A stretch of 63,718 nt of DNA from Paracoccaceae bacterium (lineage in GTDB: Bacteria; Pseudomonadota; Alphaproteobacteria; Rhodobacterales; Rhodobacteraceae): assembly GCA_019090795.1 (NCBI GenBank), contig JAHRVG010000134.1, positions 1 through 63,718 on the forward strand, read 5' to 3'. The position numbers were made by a program, and so were the translations under genes. A model generated the notes under the pieces. It made no database searches and had not been told where the DNA came from. It worked only from the letters and a program-made list of their open reading frames with translations. Below, one piece after another: positions 18,914 through 29,369 of this stretch; position 1 is the stretch's first letter, and each line of letters starts with the position of its first letter.

Positions 18914-20260
18914 ATGACTGCTGAAAACTGGGGACGTGTGTGTAATGGGTTGCAAAGTGATGTTGGACAAGACGCTTTTAAAAACTGGATAGCACCGTTG
19001 ACGTTTCAGGGGCTGGAAGCGGGCGTTGCCCATTTTCTGGCACCAACCGGTTTTATCGGAAATTGGGTGACGCGCAATTACAGTGACAAGATTTGTTCCC
19101 TGTTTGCGGCGGATGGTTTTAGTGTGAATCGCCTGTCTTTTTCGACCGAGCGTCGTGAGGTGAAAATGCCAATGAATGAGGTTGTGAAACCTGCCGCGGT
19201 TGCTACCGGTTCGCCTGAATTGCCCGGCGCACCACTGGATTCCAGGTTTACCTTTGACAACTTTGTGGTGGGAAAACCCAATGAACTGGCCCACGCGGCC
19301 TCTCGTCGTGTGGCAGAGGGGGGTCCTGTCACTTTCAACCCGCTATTTCTGTATGGCGGTGTTGGTTTGGGCAAAACCCACCTGATGCATGCCATCGCCT
19401 GGGAGGCCAAGCAGCGCAATCCGAATGCACGAATTTTGTACCTGTCGGCCGAGCAGTTCATGTATAAATTTGTGCAGGCACTGCGGTTCAAAGATACCAT
19501 GAGCTTTAAAGAAATGTTCCGCTCGGTTGATTTGCTGATGGTGGACGATGTACAATTCATTGCAGGCAAAAACAGCACGCAAGATGAGTTTTTCCACACC
19601 TTCAATGCGCTGGTTGACCAGAACAAACAAATCGTGATTTCTGCGGATCGCGCTCCAGGCGAAATTGATGGGCTGGAGGAGCGTATCAAATCGCGTTTGC
19701 AATGTGGCCTTGTGGTCGATCTGCATCCCACTGATTATGAACTGCGCTTGGGGATCCTGCAAAGCAAAGCCGAGGCTCAGGCCGTGCATTACCCAGAAGT
19801 GGTGATGTCGAATGGCGTTCTTGAGTTTTTAGCACACCGGATATCGACCAATGTGCGCGTGCTGGAGGGTGCCTTGACCCGCCTGTTTGCCTTTGCCTCA
19901 CTTGTCGGGCGCGAAGTGACGCTGGATGTGACGCAGGAATGTCTGGCCGACGTGCTGCGTGCCTCGGATCGCAAAGTGACGATTGATGAAATCATTCGTA
20001 AGGTTGCGGATCACTATAACATTCGTATGTCCGATATGCTCAGCCCGCGGCGGGTGCGTTCGATTGCGCGCCCTCGTCAGGTGGCGATGTTTCTGGCAAA
20101 ACGGCTCACCTCCAAATCCTTGCCCGAAATTGGCAAGAGGTTTGGCGGGCGCGATCATACTACGGTTATTCACGCGGTGAAAAAGATCGAAGAATTGCGT
20201 GCCATCGACAACCAGATATCCGAAGATGTGGAATTGCTGCGCCGGATGCTGGAGGCCTGA
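18914..20260 (+). CDS. dnaA: Chromosomal replication initiator protein
   Basis: AAA+ ATPase that binds DnaA boxes and melts the origin. Walker A GGVGLGKTHLMHAI, Walker B LLMVDDVQFIAGK, and the domain IV helix-turn-helix signature GGRDHTTVIHAV are all present. The ATG at 18914 (MTAENWGRV) matches the usual alphaproteobacterial N-terminus and has GGGA just upstream, giving 448 residues. The alternative ATG at 18893 overlaps the rhodanese stop and would add 7 residues; which is used cannot be decided by eye. The frame is open back to a TTG at 18860. Confidence 0.96.
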   Translation: MTAENWGRVCNGLQSDVGQDAFKNWIAPLTFQGLEAGVAHFLAPTGFIGNWVTRNYSDKICSLFAADGFSVNRLSFSTERREVKMPMNEVVKPAAVATGSPELPGAPLDSRFTFDNFVVGKPNELAHAASRRVAEGGPVTFNPLFLYGGVGLGKTHLMHAIAWEAKQRNPNARILYLSAEQFMYKFVQALRFKDTMSFKEMFRSVDLLMVDDVQFIAGKNSTQDEFFHTFNALVDQNKQIVISADRAPGEIDGLEERIKSRLQCGLVVDLHPTDYELRLGILQSKAEAQAVHYPEVVMSNGVLEFLAHRISTNVRVLEGALTRLFAFASLVGREVTLDVTQECLADVLRASDRKVTIDEIIRKVADHYNIRMSDMLSPRRVRSIARPRQVAMFLAKRLTSKSLPEIGKRFGGRDHTTVIHAVKKIEELRAIDNQISEDVELLRRMLEA

Positions 20261-20278
20261 TTCACATATGCGTGAATC
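20259..20278. repeat. Hairpin at the dnaA stop
   Basis: GATTCAC and GTGAATC are perfect 7-base arms around ATATGC, overlapping the dnaA stop codon. There is no T-run, so it may stabilise the message end rather than end transcription. Confidence 0.35.
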
Positions 20279-20326
20279 CGAATATTACCGCTTTCCCTTG
20301 TACTGCTTAGGTATTAGGAAAAGCAA

Positions 20327-20791
20327 ATGACTTTTCTTACCAAAACCCGCCTTTTCCTATCGTGCCACGTTGCATTGATGTTCATTGCCACCACGCTATT
20401 GGCCGAAACCATGAGCGCTCAGCAAGCCTTTGAGGCGGTGGAAAACAATGAAATCATTTTGCTCGACATCCGTACAGAAGGTGAGTGGAAACAGTCCGGA
20501 GTTGGCAAAGGGGCTTGGTTGTTGAATTTGAAAGACAGGCAATTCGGTGCCAAGCTGTTTGCCATTATCGACGCAAACCCTGACAAGAAAATCGGCCTGA
20601 TATGCGCTGTTGGCGGGCGCAGCGGCTATGTTGTGGATGCGCTGGAAAAGCGAGGGTATCAAAACATTATTGATGTGGCCGAAGGTATGCTTGGTTCTGC
20701 CAAAGGCCCCGGCTGGCTTAAGGTTGGCCTGCCTACGGTCAGCATGGACAAGGCACTTGTTGCAACGCCAAGCGAATTTCGTACCAACTAG
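20327..20791 (+). CDS. Exported rhodanese-like protein
   Basis: 154 residues with a signal peptide (LFLSCHVALMFIATTLLAET) followed by one rhodanese domain. The active loop is LICAVGGRSGYVVD with the catalytic cysteine; IILLDIRTEGEWKQSG is the other conserved block. It is predicted to act in the periplasm. It sits between dnaA and dnaN, so dnaA is flanked on both sides by rhodanese-type genes of different location. Function unknown. Confidence 0.85.
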   Translation: MTFLTKTRLFLSCHVALMFIATTLLAETMSAQQAFEAVENNEIILLDIRTEGEWKQSGVGKGAWLLNLKDRQFGAKLFAIIDANPDKKIGLICAVGGRSGYVVDALEKRGYQNIIDVAEGMLGSAKGPGWLKVGLPTVSMDKALVATPSEFRTN

Positions 20792-20908
20792 CCCAAGCCG
20801 TTCTTGACGTTGCCGCCAATCCAAGGGATTGTGCATCAGCACTTGAATTCAGGGCTAGATCAGCTAGGGTTTCCCCCCACGCTATTTGGACCTTTTGGGG
20901 ACGGAAAT

Positions 20909-22027
20909 ATGAAAGTCAGCATCGAACGCAGCACATTGCTTAAGGCCATGTCACAGGCGCAATCTGTTGTGGAGCGGCGCAACACCATTCCGATCCTTGC
21001 CAATGTTTTGATTGAGGCCGAGGGCAGCACTGTCAGCCTGCGCGCGACGGACCTGGATATCGAGGTGGTCGACAAAGTGGGTGGTATGGTGGAACAGGCG
21101 GGTGCAACGACCGTTGGCGCCCATACGTTGCATGAAATCGTGCGCAAGCTGCCCGATGGGGCGATTGTGGAATTGGCGGATGATGGAACCTCCGGGCGGT
21201 TGGAAATAAATGCGGGACGCTCCAGTTTTTCGTTGGCAACACTGCCCAAAGAAGATTTCCCGGTAATGGCCACGTCTGACTATGATTGCAATTTCACGGC
21301 CAAAGCTGCGGTATTGCGCCGCTTGTTTGATAAATCCAAATTTGCCATATCGACCGAGGAAACCCGTTATTATCTGAACGGCGTCTATATGCATGCGTCA
21401 GAACGTGACGGCGAAAAGGTATTGCGTTGCGTCGCAACCGATGGCCACCGTCTGGCCCGAATTGATGCGGATTTGCCGATTGGGGCCGAGGAACTGCCCG
21501 GCGTGATTGTGCCACGCAAAACCGTGGGCGAATTGCGCAAGCTGTTGGATGACGACGAGATGGATATCGCCGTTTCGGTGTCAGAAACCAAAATCCGCTT
21601 TGCCACACCTGAAATCACCCTGACATCCAAGGTTATCGACGGCTCCTTTCCTGATTATACCCGCGTTATCCCCGTCGGAAATACCCGCAAGCTGGAAGTG
21701 GATGCGGCGGAATTTGCCCAAGCAGTTGACCGTGTTTCGACTGTTTCATCCGAACGTTCGCGTGCGGTAAAGCTGTCGCTGGATGAGGATCGTTTGGTTC
21801 TGTCCGTGAATGCCCCCGATGCGGGCGCTGCCGAGGAAGAACTGGCGGTTGCTTATGGCGACGAGCGTTTGGAAATTGGTTTTAACGCCAAGTATCTGCT
21901 GGAAATCTCCAGTCAGGTGGATCGTGAAAATGCGGTGTTCTTGTTCAACTCTTCCGGCGATCCAACCTTGATGCGCGAAGGCAATGATGATTCTGCCGTT
22001 TACGTCGTGATGCCGATGCGGGTGTAG
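20909..22027 (+). CDS. dnaN: DNA polymerase III sliding clamp (beta subunit)
   Basis: Ring-forming processivity factor of the replicative polymerase. 372 residues beginning MKVSIERSTLLKAMSQAQSV and ending YVVMPMRV, both standard. The start at 20909 is chosen over the open frame back to 20804, which has no clamp resemblance. It is followed one base later by recF, giving the classic dnaN-recF order. Confidence 0.97.
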   Translation: MKVSIERSTLLKAMSQAQSVVERRNTIPILANVLIEAEGSTVSLRATDLDIEVVDKVGGMVEQAGATTVGAHTLHEIVRKLPDGAIVELADDGTSGRLEINAGRSSFSLATLPKEDFPVMATSDYDCNFTAKAAVLRRLFDKSKFAISTEETRYYLNGVYMHASERDGEKVLRCVATDGHRLARIDADLPIGAEELPGVIVPRKTVGELRKLLDDDEMDIAVSVSETKIRFATPEITLTSKVIDGSFPDYTRVIPVGNTRKLEVDAAEFAQAVDRVSTVSSERSRAVKLSLDEDRLVLSVNAPDAGAAEEELAVAYGDERLEIGFNAKYLLEISSQVDRENAVFLFNSSGDPTLMREGNDDSAVYVVMPMRV

Positions 22028-22028
22028 C

Positions 22029-23135
22029 TTGGCAACCCTTGCGGTTCATCGGCTAACCCTTTCCCATTTTCGATCCCACAAGCACGCCCAACTGGAAACG
22101 GATGGGCGGCCCATCGCGATTTATGGCGCAAATGGCGCGGGGAAAACCAACATTCTAGAAGCTATATCCATGCTCTCGCCCGGGCGCGGTTTGCGTGGTG
22201 CCAGGGTTGATGAAATGGCCCGTACGCCAGAAGCGCTTGGCTGGAAAGTTTCAGCGGAGTTGGAGAGCCTTGGGCAGACACACGAAGTTGAAACCGCCTG
22301 GAGGGGCGGTGGCTCGCGCAGCGTTCTAATTGATGGCAAACCGGCCCCGCAACTGGCGCTCGGGCGGATTGCGCGGATCGTGTGGTTGGTGCCGGTGATG
22401 GATCGTCTCTGGGTCGAGGGGGCCGAGGGGCGCCGCAAGTTTCTGGACCGCATGGTAATGAGCTTTGAGCCACGCCACGGTGAGGCTAGCCTCGATTACG
22501 AAAAGGCGATGCGCGAACGCAATCGGATGCTCAAGGATCAAATCCGCGATCCGGCTTGGTATGGTGCTGTCGAGGCGCAGATGGCGCGCGCAGGCGCGCA
22601 GATACATGCCAACCGATTGGCTGCGTTGCAGGTTTTGTCTGGCGCGCAGGAACAGGCGCAAACCGCTTTCCCCACCGCTGATCTGGCCTTGATCCATGCG
22701 GACGGGGTGAAAATGCCGGAGGATGAAGATTCGTTAAGGGATGCCTTTGCCGAGGGGCGTTCGCGCGACATGATGGCGGGGCGCACGTTGATTGGCCCGC
22801 ATCGCGCTGATCTTGAGGCGACTTATCGCGCCAAACAGGTTGCCGCGCGCAAGTGTTCAACCGGGGAGCAAAAGGCCCTGCTGGTGTCGCTGATCCTTGC
22901 CAACTCTCGCGCTTTGGCTGCGGGGTTTGGTGCCCCCCCGATCCTGTTGCTGGACGAAATTGCAGCGCATCTTGATGCAGATCGCCGCGCTGCGCTGTAC
23001 GATGAGATCATCGCACTGGGTGCGCAAGCGTGGTTGACGGGAACAGGGGTGGAGCTGTTTGCAGAGTTGGGTAATCGGGCAATGATGTTAGAGGTTTCCG
23101 ACAATGTAGGTGTTTCATCTGTTAAAGCATTTTAG
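22029..23135 (+). CDS. recF: DNA replication and repair protein RecF (TTG start)
   Basis: SMC-like ATPase that helps load RecA at gaps. Walker A YGANGAGKTNILEAISML near the start, signature STGEQKALLVSLILAN, and Walker B ILLLDEIAAHLD. 368 residues. The start is a TTG at 22029, one base after the dnaN stop; it places the family motif LTLSHFRSH at the usual distance, and no ATG occurs before that motif. Confidence 0.95.
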   Translation: MATLAVHRLTLSHFRSHKHAQLETDGRPIAIYGANGAGKTNILEAISMLSPGRGLRGARVDEMARTPEALGWKVSAELESLGQTHEVETAWRGGGSRSVLIDGKPAPQLALGRIARIVWLVPVMDRLWVEGAEGRRKFLDRMVMSFEPRHGEASLDYEKAMRERNRMLKDQIRDPAWYGAVEAQMARAGAQIHANRLAALQVLSGAQEQAQTAFPTADLALIHADGVKMPEDEDSLRDAFAEGRSRDMMAGRTLIGPHRADLEATYRAKQVAARKCSTGEQKALLVSLILANSRALAAGFGAPPILLLDEIAAHLDADRRAALYDEIIALGAQAWLTGTGVELFAELGNRAMMLEVSDNVGVSSVKAF

Positions 23136-23144
23136 GAAAGAACT

Positions 23145-23573
23145 ATGACACCACAACGTATTACGATGATTACGCTCGCAGTGAGAGATCTGGACCGTTC
23201 GCGCGAGTTTTATGCAAAGCTAGGTTGGCAAGAGGCGGGTGGCGGCAATGACATAATTGCGTTTTACGAAATTGCCGGGCAGTATTTCTCACTCTACCAT
23301 CAAGACGCATTGTCAAAGGATTTGGCAAGACAGATTCCGACCCACGCCACAGGCTCCGTGACCCTTGCGATAAATTACATGTCCAAAAAGGATGTCGACG
23401 AGGTATTTGCCACTGCCTTGGCCGCTGGTGCCGATGCGATCACCAAGCCGGATGAGGTTTTCTGGGGAGGGTACTCTGGTAATTTTACCGATCCCGACGG
23501 GCATCTTTGGGAAGTCGCGTACAACCCGTTCTGGGCGCTGGATGACTGCGGACAGATTGTCCACAAGCCCTAG
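23145..23573 (+). CDS. VOC-superfamily (glyoxalase-like) protein
   Basis: 142 residues with the vicinal-oxygen-chelate layout: ITLAVRDLDRSREFYAKLGW at the start and GNFTDPDGHLWEVAYNP at the end, where the glutamate is a typical metal ligand. The family covers lyases, dioxygenases and resistance proteins, so no reaction can be named. It is inserted between recF and gyrB on the same strand. Confidence 0.85.
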   Translation: MTPQRITMITLAVRDLDRSREFYAKLGWQEAGGGNDIIAFYEIAGQYFSLYHQDALSKDLARQIPTHATGSVTLAINYMSKKDVDEVFATALAAGADAITKPDEVFWGGYSGNFTDPDGHLWEVAYNPFWALDDCGQIVHKP

Positions 23574-23604
23574 CACGGAATGCACAGTATATTGTGTCTA
23601 ATGG

Positions 23605-23633
23605 GTGACAATCCCGCTGAAATACCCTATATA
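23605..23633 (+). promoter_or_regulatory. Probable gyrB promoter
   Basis: GTGACA at 23605-23610, a 17-base spacer and TATATA at 23628-23633 give a plausible sigma-70-type promoter 27 bases upstream of the gyrB start. Confidence 0.5.
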
Positions 23634-23657
23634 TCGCTTAACAATTTCAGGGGCTAA

Positions 23658-26078
<2,421 letters not shown>

Positions 26079-26103
26079 AACCGGCAGATAATTTTTGTCG
26101 GTT
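26079..26103 (-). terminator. Weak hairpin between gyrB and the convergent transporter gene
   Basis: AACCGGCA and TGTCGGTT can form an 8-base stem with one G-U pair. On the minus strand it is followed by TTTTAG, so it could end the DMT transporter transcript. On the plus strand no T-run follows. Confidence 0.3.
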
Positions 26104-26116
26104 TGCGGGGCAGGCA

Positions 26117-26983
26117 TCATTTTTTTTGGCGACGCCTGAGCGTATACATACCCGTGCTCAGAATGACGACGATTCCAACTATTGTCCACCTGTCCGGGAT
26201 TTCGCCAAATACCATCCCGCCCAGAAGAATGGCCCAAAGCACGGCGGTATAGCGAAATGGTGTTACCAGTGCGATCTCACCAAAGCGCATTGCGGCGATG
26301 GAAAAATAATACGCGAGCAGTACAAAGACTGCGGATAGGGCGAGGTACCCTACAGTTTGGCTGGGGATCTGCACCCATTGACCAAAGAAAAAAAGCCCAA
26401 TTCCGGATGCAAGGGTAATTGTGGCTGCCGTGACAAAGGCGACAAGGAGCGAGGACACGGAAGCCGAAAAACGCCGCACAATAAGGTCTCTGAAAGTGAC
26501 GAATGCCACGGCAGTCAATCCGAGGAGCGAGAAGGCATTAAACCCGGCTGCACCAGGGCGAATGATGATGAGCACGCCGATTGCACCGACTACAATTGCT
26601 GTAGAACGTCGCCAGCTGATTTTCTCGCCCAAGAATAGAGCCGCGGCAAGGGTGATAGCGAGCGGCAGCGATTGCATAACAGCCGTGACATTTGCCAGAG
26701 GCATGTTGAAAAGGGCCACAACAAAGCAAAAGGTTGCACCGATCTCCGCTATTGTTCGCCAGGTTATGCGCCACAGGTCAGTTGTATCGGGCAGATTTCT
26801 AAAAGCACCGTTGGCATAAGCGATCAGCCCCATAAGAGGGGTTGCAAACAGGCCGCGCGCAAAAATCGCCTGCAACACGCCCATCTCGGTTCCGGCCAAT
26901 TTCATCAACGCATCATTGACGACAAAGGCGGCCATGGCAAAAGACATAAACGCGGCGCCGATCAAGTTTTCAGAGGCTCTCAT
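26117..26983 (-). CDS. EamA/DMT-family membrane transporter
   Basis: About 288 residues with ten hydrophobic spans in two EamA halves; blocks such as WRTIAEIGATFCFVVALFNMPLA and RYTAVLWAILLGGMVFGEIPD are typical of drug/metabolite transporters. The start at 26983 (MRASENLIGAAFMSF) matches the family; the frame is open to 27190 but that stretch looks non-coding. The substrate is unknown. Convergent to gyrB. Confidence 0.87.
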   Translation of the reverse strand: MRASENLIGAAFMSFAMAAFVVNDALMKLAGTEMGVLQAIFARGLFATPLMGLIAYANGAFRNLPDTTDLWRITWRTIAEIGATFCFVVALFNMPLANVTAVMQSLPLAITLAAALFLGEKISWRRSTAIVVGAIGVLIIIRPGAAGFNAFSLLGLTAVAFVTFRDLIVRRFSASVSSLLVAFVTAATITLASGIGLFFFGQWVQIPSQTVGYLALSAVFVLLAYYFSIAAMRFGEIALVTPFRYTAVLWAILLGGMVFGEIPDRWTIVGIVVILSTGMYTLRRRQKK

Positions 26984-27253
26984 GCGGAAAAATCCAAATA
27001 GCTCATTATCGCTATAGGCTGCTATTAACACAAAATGAACAAGTGTATTATTTTTCTGCCTGACCGATGATGTTACGGTACTTTCAGGAGTAGGATACAC
27101 TCGCAATCTGCACAAAATACGTAAGAACTGAAAAAGTGGAATAACGCTCGCTGGAGGTCCGAAACAGAAACTGTCTAATAATTGGCCCAATGCTTATCGA
27201 CCTTTGGGTGATCCGCCGTTATGCAATGTGGCTAACTGGAAAAGGAAACCGAA

Positions 27254-27463
27254 ATGGCAACGCGTGATTCAAACGGGACGGAACTGAACGACGGCGACTC
27301 GGTTATGGTTATCAAAGACCTTAAGGTTAAGGGCATGTCCAAGACGCTCAAGCGGGGCAGTCAGGTTAAGAATATCCGACTGGTCAGCAACGAGGATCAA
27401 GTGGAATGCCGGATCGGCAAGGCCACGATTGTGCTCAAAGCCTCCTTTATGAAAAAGGTCTAA
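27254..27463 (+). CDS. PhnA/YjdM-domain protein, zinc-ribbon part absent
   Basis: 69 residues matching the C-terminal PhnA (YjdM) domain: DGDSVMVIKDLKVKGMSKTLKRG and IRLVSNEDQVECRIG. The N-terminal zinc ribbon seen in the longer E. coli-type protein is missing. Despite the name the family has no proven role in phosphonate cleavage, so a link to the phn genes at the window start should not be assumed. Its stop is directly followed by the ATG of the HAD gene. Confidence 0.8.
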   Translation: MATRDSNGTELNDGDSVMVIKDLKVKGMSKTLKRGSQVKNIRLVSNEDQVECRIGKATIVLKASFMKKV

Positions 27464-28135
27464 ATGGATCCGATGCTAACCCTTTTCTTTGACCTAGACG
27501 GTACCTTGATTGATCCCAAAGAGGGGATCACCTCTTCTATACAACACGCTTTGCAGCGGGTCGGAATGGAGGAAATCCCCAGTCAGGACGATCTGACTTG
27601 GTGCATTGGTCCCCCATTGTGGAACAGTTTTGACGTTTTGTTGGGGCCGGGTGCCGATCTGGATCGGGCGGTTCGCTATTACCGTGAGCATTACACCGAT
27701 GAGGCGATGTATCTCGCGGATGTGTATGACGGCATTGGCGAGATGTTTGATGCGCTGCATCAGGTAGATGCGCAGATATTTGTGGCCACTTCCAAGCCCG
27801 AAATCTACGCGAACCAGATCATCGAGCATTTCGGGGTCCATGCCCATGTTGAACGTTTGTTTGGTTCGGAGTTGGACGGGACCAACTCCGACAAAACCGA
27901 TCTGTTAAAATATGCGTTGGATGAAACCGGCGCTGACCCGGCGCGCTGTGTTATGGTTGGGGATCGACGGTTCGATATTTTTGGAGCGCGCAACAATGAC
28001 ATTCCATCTGTTGGTGCGCTATGGGGTTACGGTGAGCCGGATGAGCTGCGCAATGCAGAGGCCGATGCAATGGCGGGCGTGCCAGAGGAAATTCCAGAAA
28101 TAGTGTTTGATTTGCTGAGATTAGACATTGAGTGA
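27464..28135 (+). CDS. HAD-superfamily phosphatase, phosphoglycolate-phosphatase-like
   Basis: 223 residues. Motif I FFDLDGTLIDPKEGI with both aspartates, motif II threonine in FVATSKPEIYA, and motif III/IV MVGDRRFDIFGARNN. The cap arrangement fits the Gph/PGP-like group. The substrate cannot be named. It begins directly after the PhnA-domain gene and its end overlaps the next gene by 8 bases, pointing to one operon. Confidence 0.88.
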   Translation: MDPMLTLFFDLDGTLIDPKEGITSSIQHALQRVGMEEIPSQDDLTWCIGPPLWNSFDVLLGPGADLDRAVRYYREHYTDEAMYLADVYDGIGEMFDALHQVDAQIFVATSKPEIYANQIIEHFGVHAHVERLFGSELDGTNSDKTDLLKYALDETGADPARCVMVGDRRFDIFGARNNDIPSVGALWGYGEPDELRNAEADAMAGVPEEIPEIVFDLLRLDIE

Positions 28136-29300
28136 AACGCTGGAATGTGACGTTCTAATCGTTGGTGGAGGACCGGCGGGGCTATCTGTTGCCTCGCATT
28201 TGTCGCCGTCAATTTCCAGTATTATTGTCCACCAAGACGCCGAAATCGGTCGCCCAGTGCGCACCAGTGGCGGCAGTTGGTTGCGGGATGTGCAGGCGTT
28301 GGGCATTCCGTCGCATTTGTACCAGATCATCGACCAACTTGATTTCTATTCTGACAACGCCAAGGCGCTGTTTGCGGTTCACCGCGATAAAATGGTGGTG
28401 CTGGATATTACCGGCCTATACCAATTCCTTGCCGAACTGTCTGCAGACAAGGATCGACGCTTGCTGCTTGGTACCAAGTTTCTGACGACCGAGAAGCAGG
28501 CTGACGGCAGTTATATTTCCCAAGTGCGTTCGCGCCAATCCGGCGTTGAAAAAATCCACTCAAAGTATATCATTGAGGCGTCCGGCTGGAAGAGTGCTGT
28601 GTTGGAGGCGCTTGATCTGGGACAAAAGCCAACCCGTACCGGGGTCGGCATTGAATATGAATTCCCGATTGGAAATTATCCCAAGAACCGCGCGATCCTG
28701 TTTGTTGGCGCAACGGCCCTTACTGGCTATGGCTGGATATTTCCGACGGCGCAAAACACTTTGCGGCTGGGGGTTGGTGTAATTAATCCCGATACTGATC
28801 TGTCGCCCAGACAAGTGATGAATAGCTTCATTGCTGGGGGGCACGCGGAACGGTATGGTATTGAAATTCCAGAGGATTATGAGATAAATGCCGGCATCAT
28901 TCCCTCAGTTCCCTATGAACGCCAGATGATTTACGACAATGTTATCCGAACTGGGGACGCGGCCAATTTTGCCACCCCCACAGTCGGAGAAGGCATTCGC
29001 ATAGCCATTGAATTTGGCCGTATTCTGGGGCAAGAGTTGAGCGCCCATATCGGGGGTGATGCCCGTGCCTTGAAACGATACGAGGCCAAGGCTGCGCGTG
29101 TCTTTACGCGAGATTACAAATACGGCTTCGCCATGAACCAGCGTATTGCGCAATACAGCCCTGACCGTTGGGATAAATCGGTTCGCCGCCTTGCAAGATT
29201 GTCAGAGCATGAAGTAACGCAAATGGTCCGCAGCAGGTTTTCCGCCAAGCTTATCTTGCGTACGATTTACTTGTCGCTGCGCGCAAAACTGGTTGGTTAG
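28128..29300 (+). CDS. FAD-dependent oxidoreductase, geranylgeranyl-reductase-like
   Basis: 390 residues. The N-terminal dinucleotide fold is DVLIVGGGPAGLSVASHL, and the second FAD contact is NVIRTGDAANFATPTVGEGI, which has the form seen in geranylgeranyl reductase-type flavoproteins. It might reduce isoprenoid double bonds, but this is inference. The start is a TTG at 28128 overlapping the HAD gene. No carotenoid or bacteriochlorophyll genes are near. Confidence 0.75.
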   Translation: MSETLECDVLIVGGGPAGLSVASHLSPSISSIIVHQDAEIGRPVRTSGGSWLRDVQALGIPSHLYQIIDQLDFYSDNAKALFAVHRDKMVVLDITGLYQFLAELSADKDRRLLLGTKFLTTEKQADGSYISQVRSRQSGVEKIHSKYIIEASGWKSAVLEALDLGQKPTRTGVGIEYEFPIGNYPKNRAILFVGATALTGYGWIFPTAQNTLRLGVGVINPDTDLSPRQVMNSFIAGGHAERYGIEIPEDYEINAGIIPSVPYERQMIYDNVIRTGDAANFATPTVGEGIRIAIEFGRILGQELSAHIGGDARALKRYEAKAARVFTRDYKYGFAMNQRIAQYSPDRWDKSVRRLARLSEHEVTQMVRSRFSAKLILRTIYLSLRAKLVG

Positions 29301-29336
29301 ATGCCCCAACGACAGGTTTGATTCTAGATAAAAAAA

Positions 29337-29358
29337 GGGCGGTACCCTAGCACCGCCC
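29337..29358 (-). terminator. serA intrinsic terminator
   Basis: GGGCGGT and ACCGCCC form a 7-base stem with an 8-base loop. On the serA strand it is followed by a T-run (A-run at 29330-29336 on the plus strand), 12 bases after the serA stop. It may also slow the convergent flavoprotein transcript. Confidence 0.9.
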
Positions 29359-29369
29359 CGATTGAATTA

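Noticed and set aside
27254-27463. Part of a C-P lyase phosphonate pathway because of the PhnA name
   Set aside because: The PhnA/YjdM family has no proven phosphonate role and no phnG-M genes are present.
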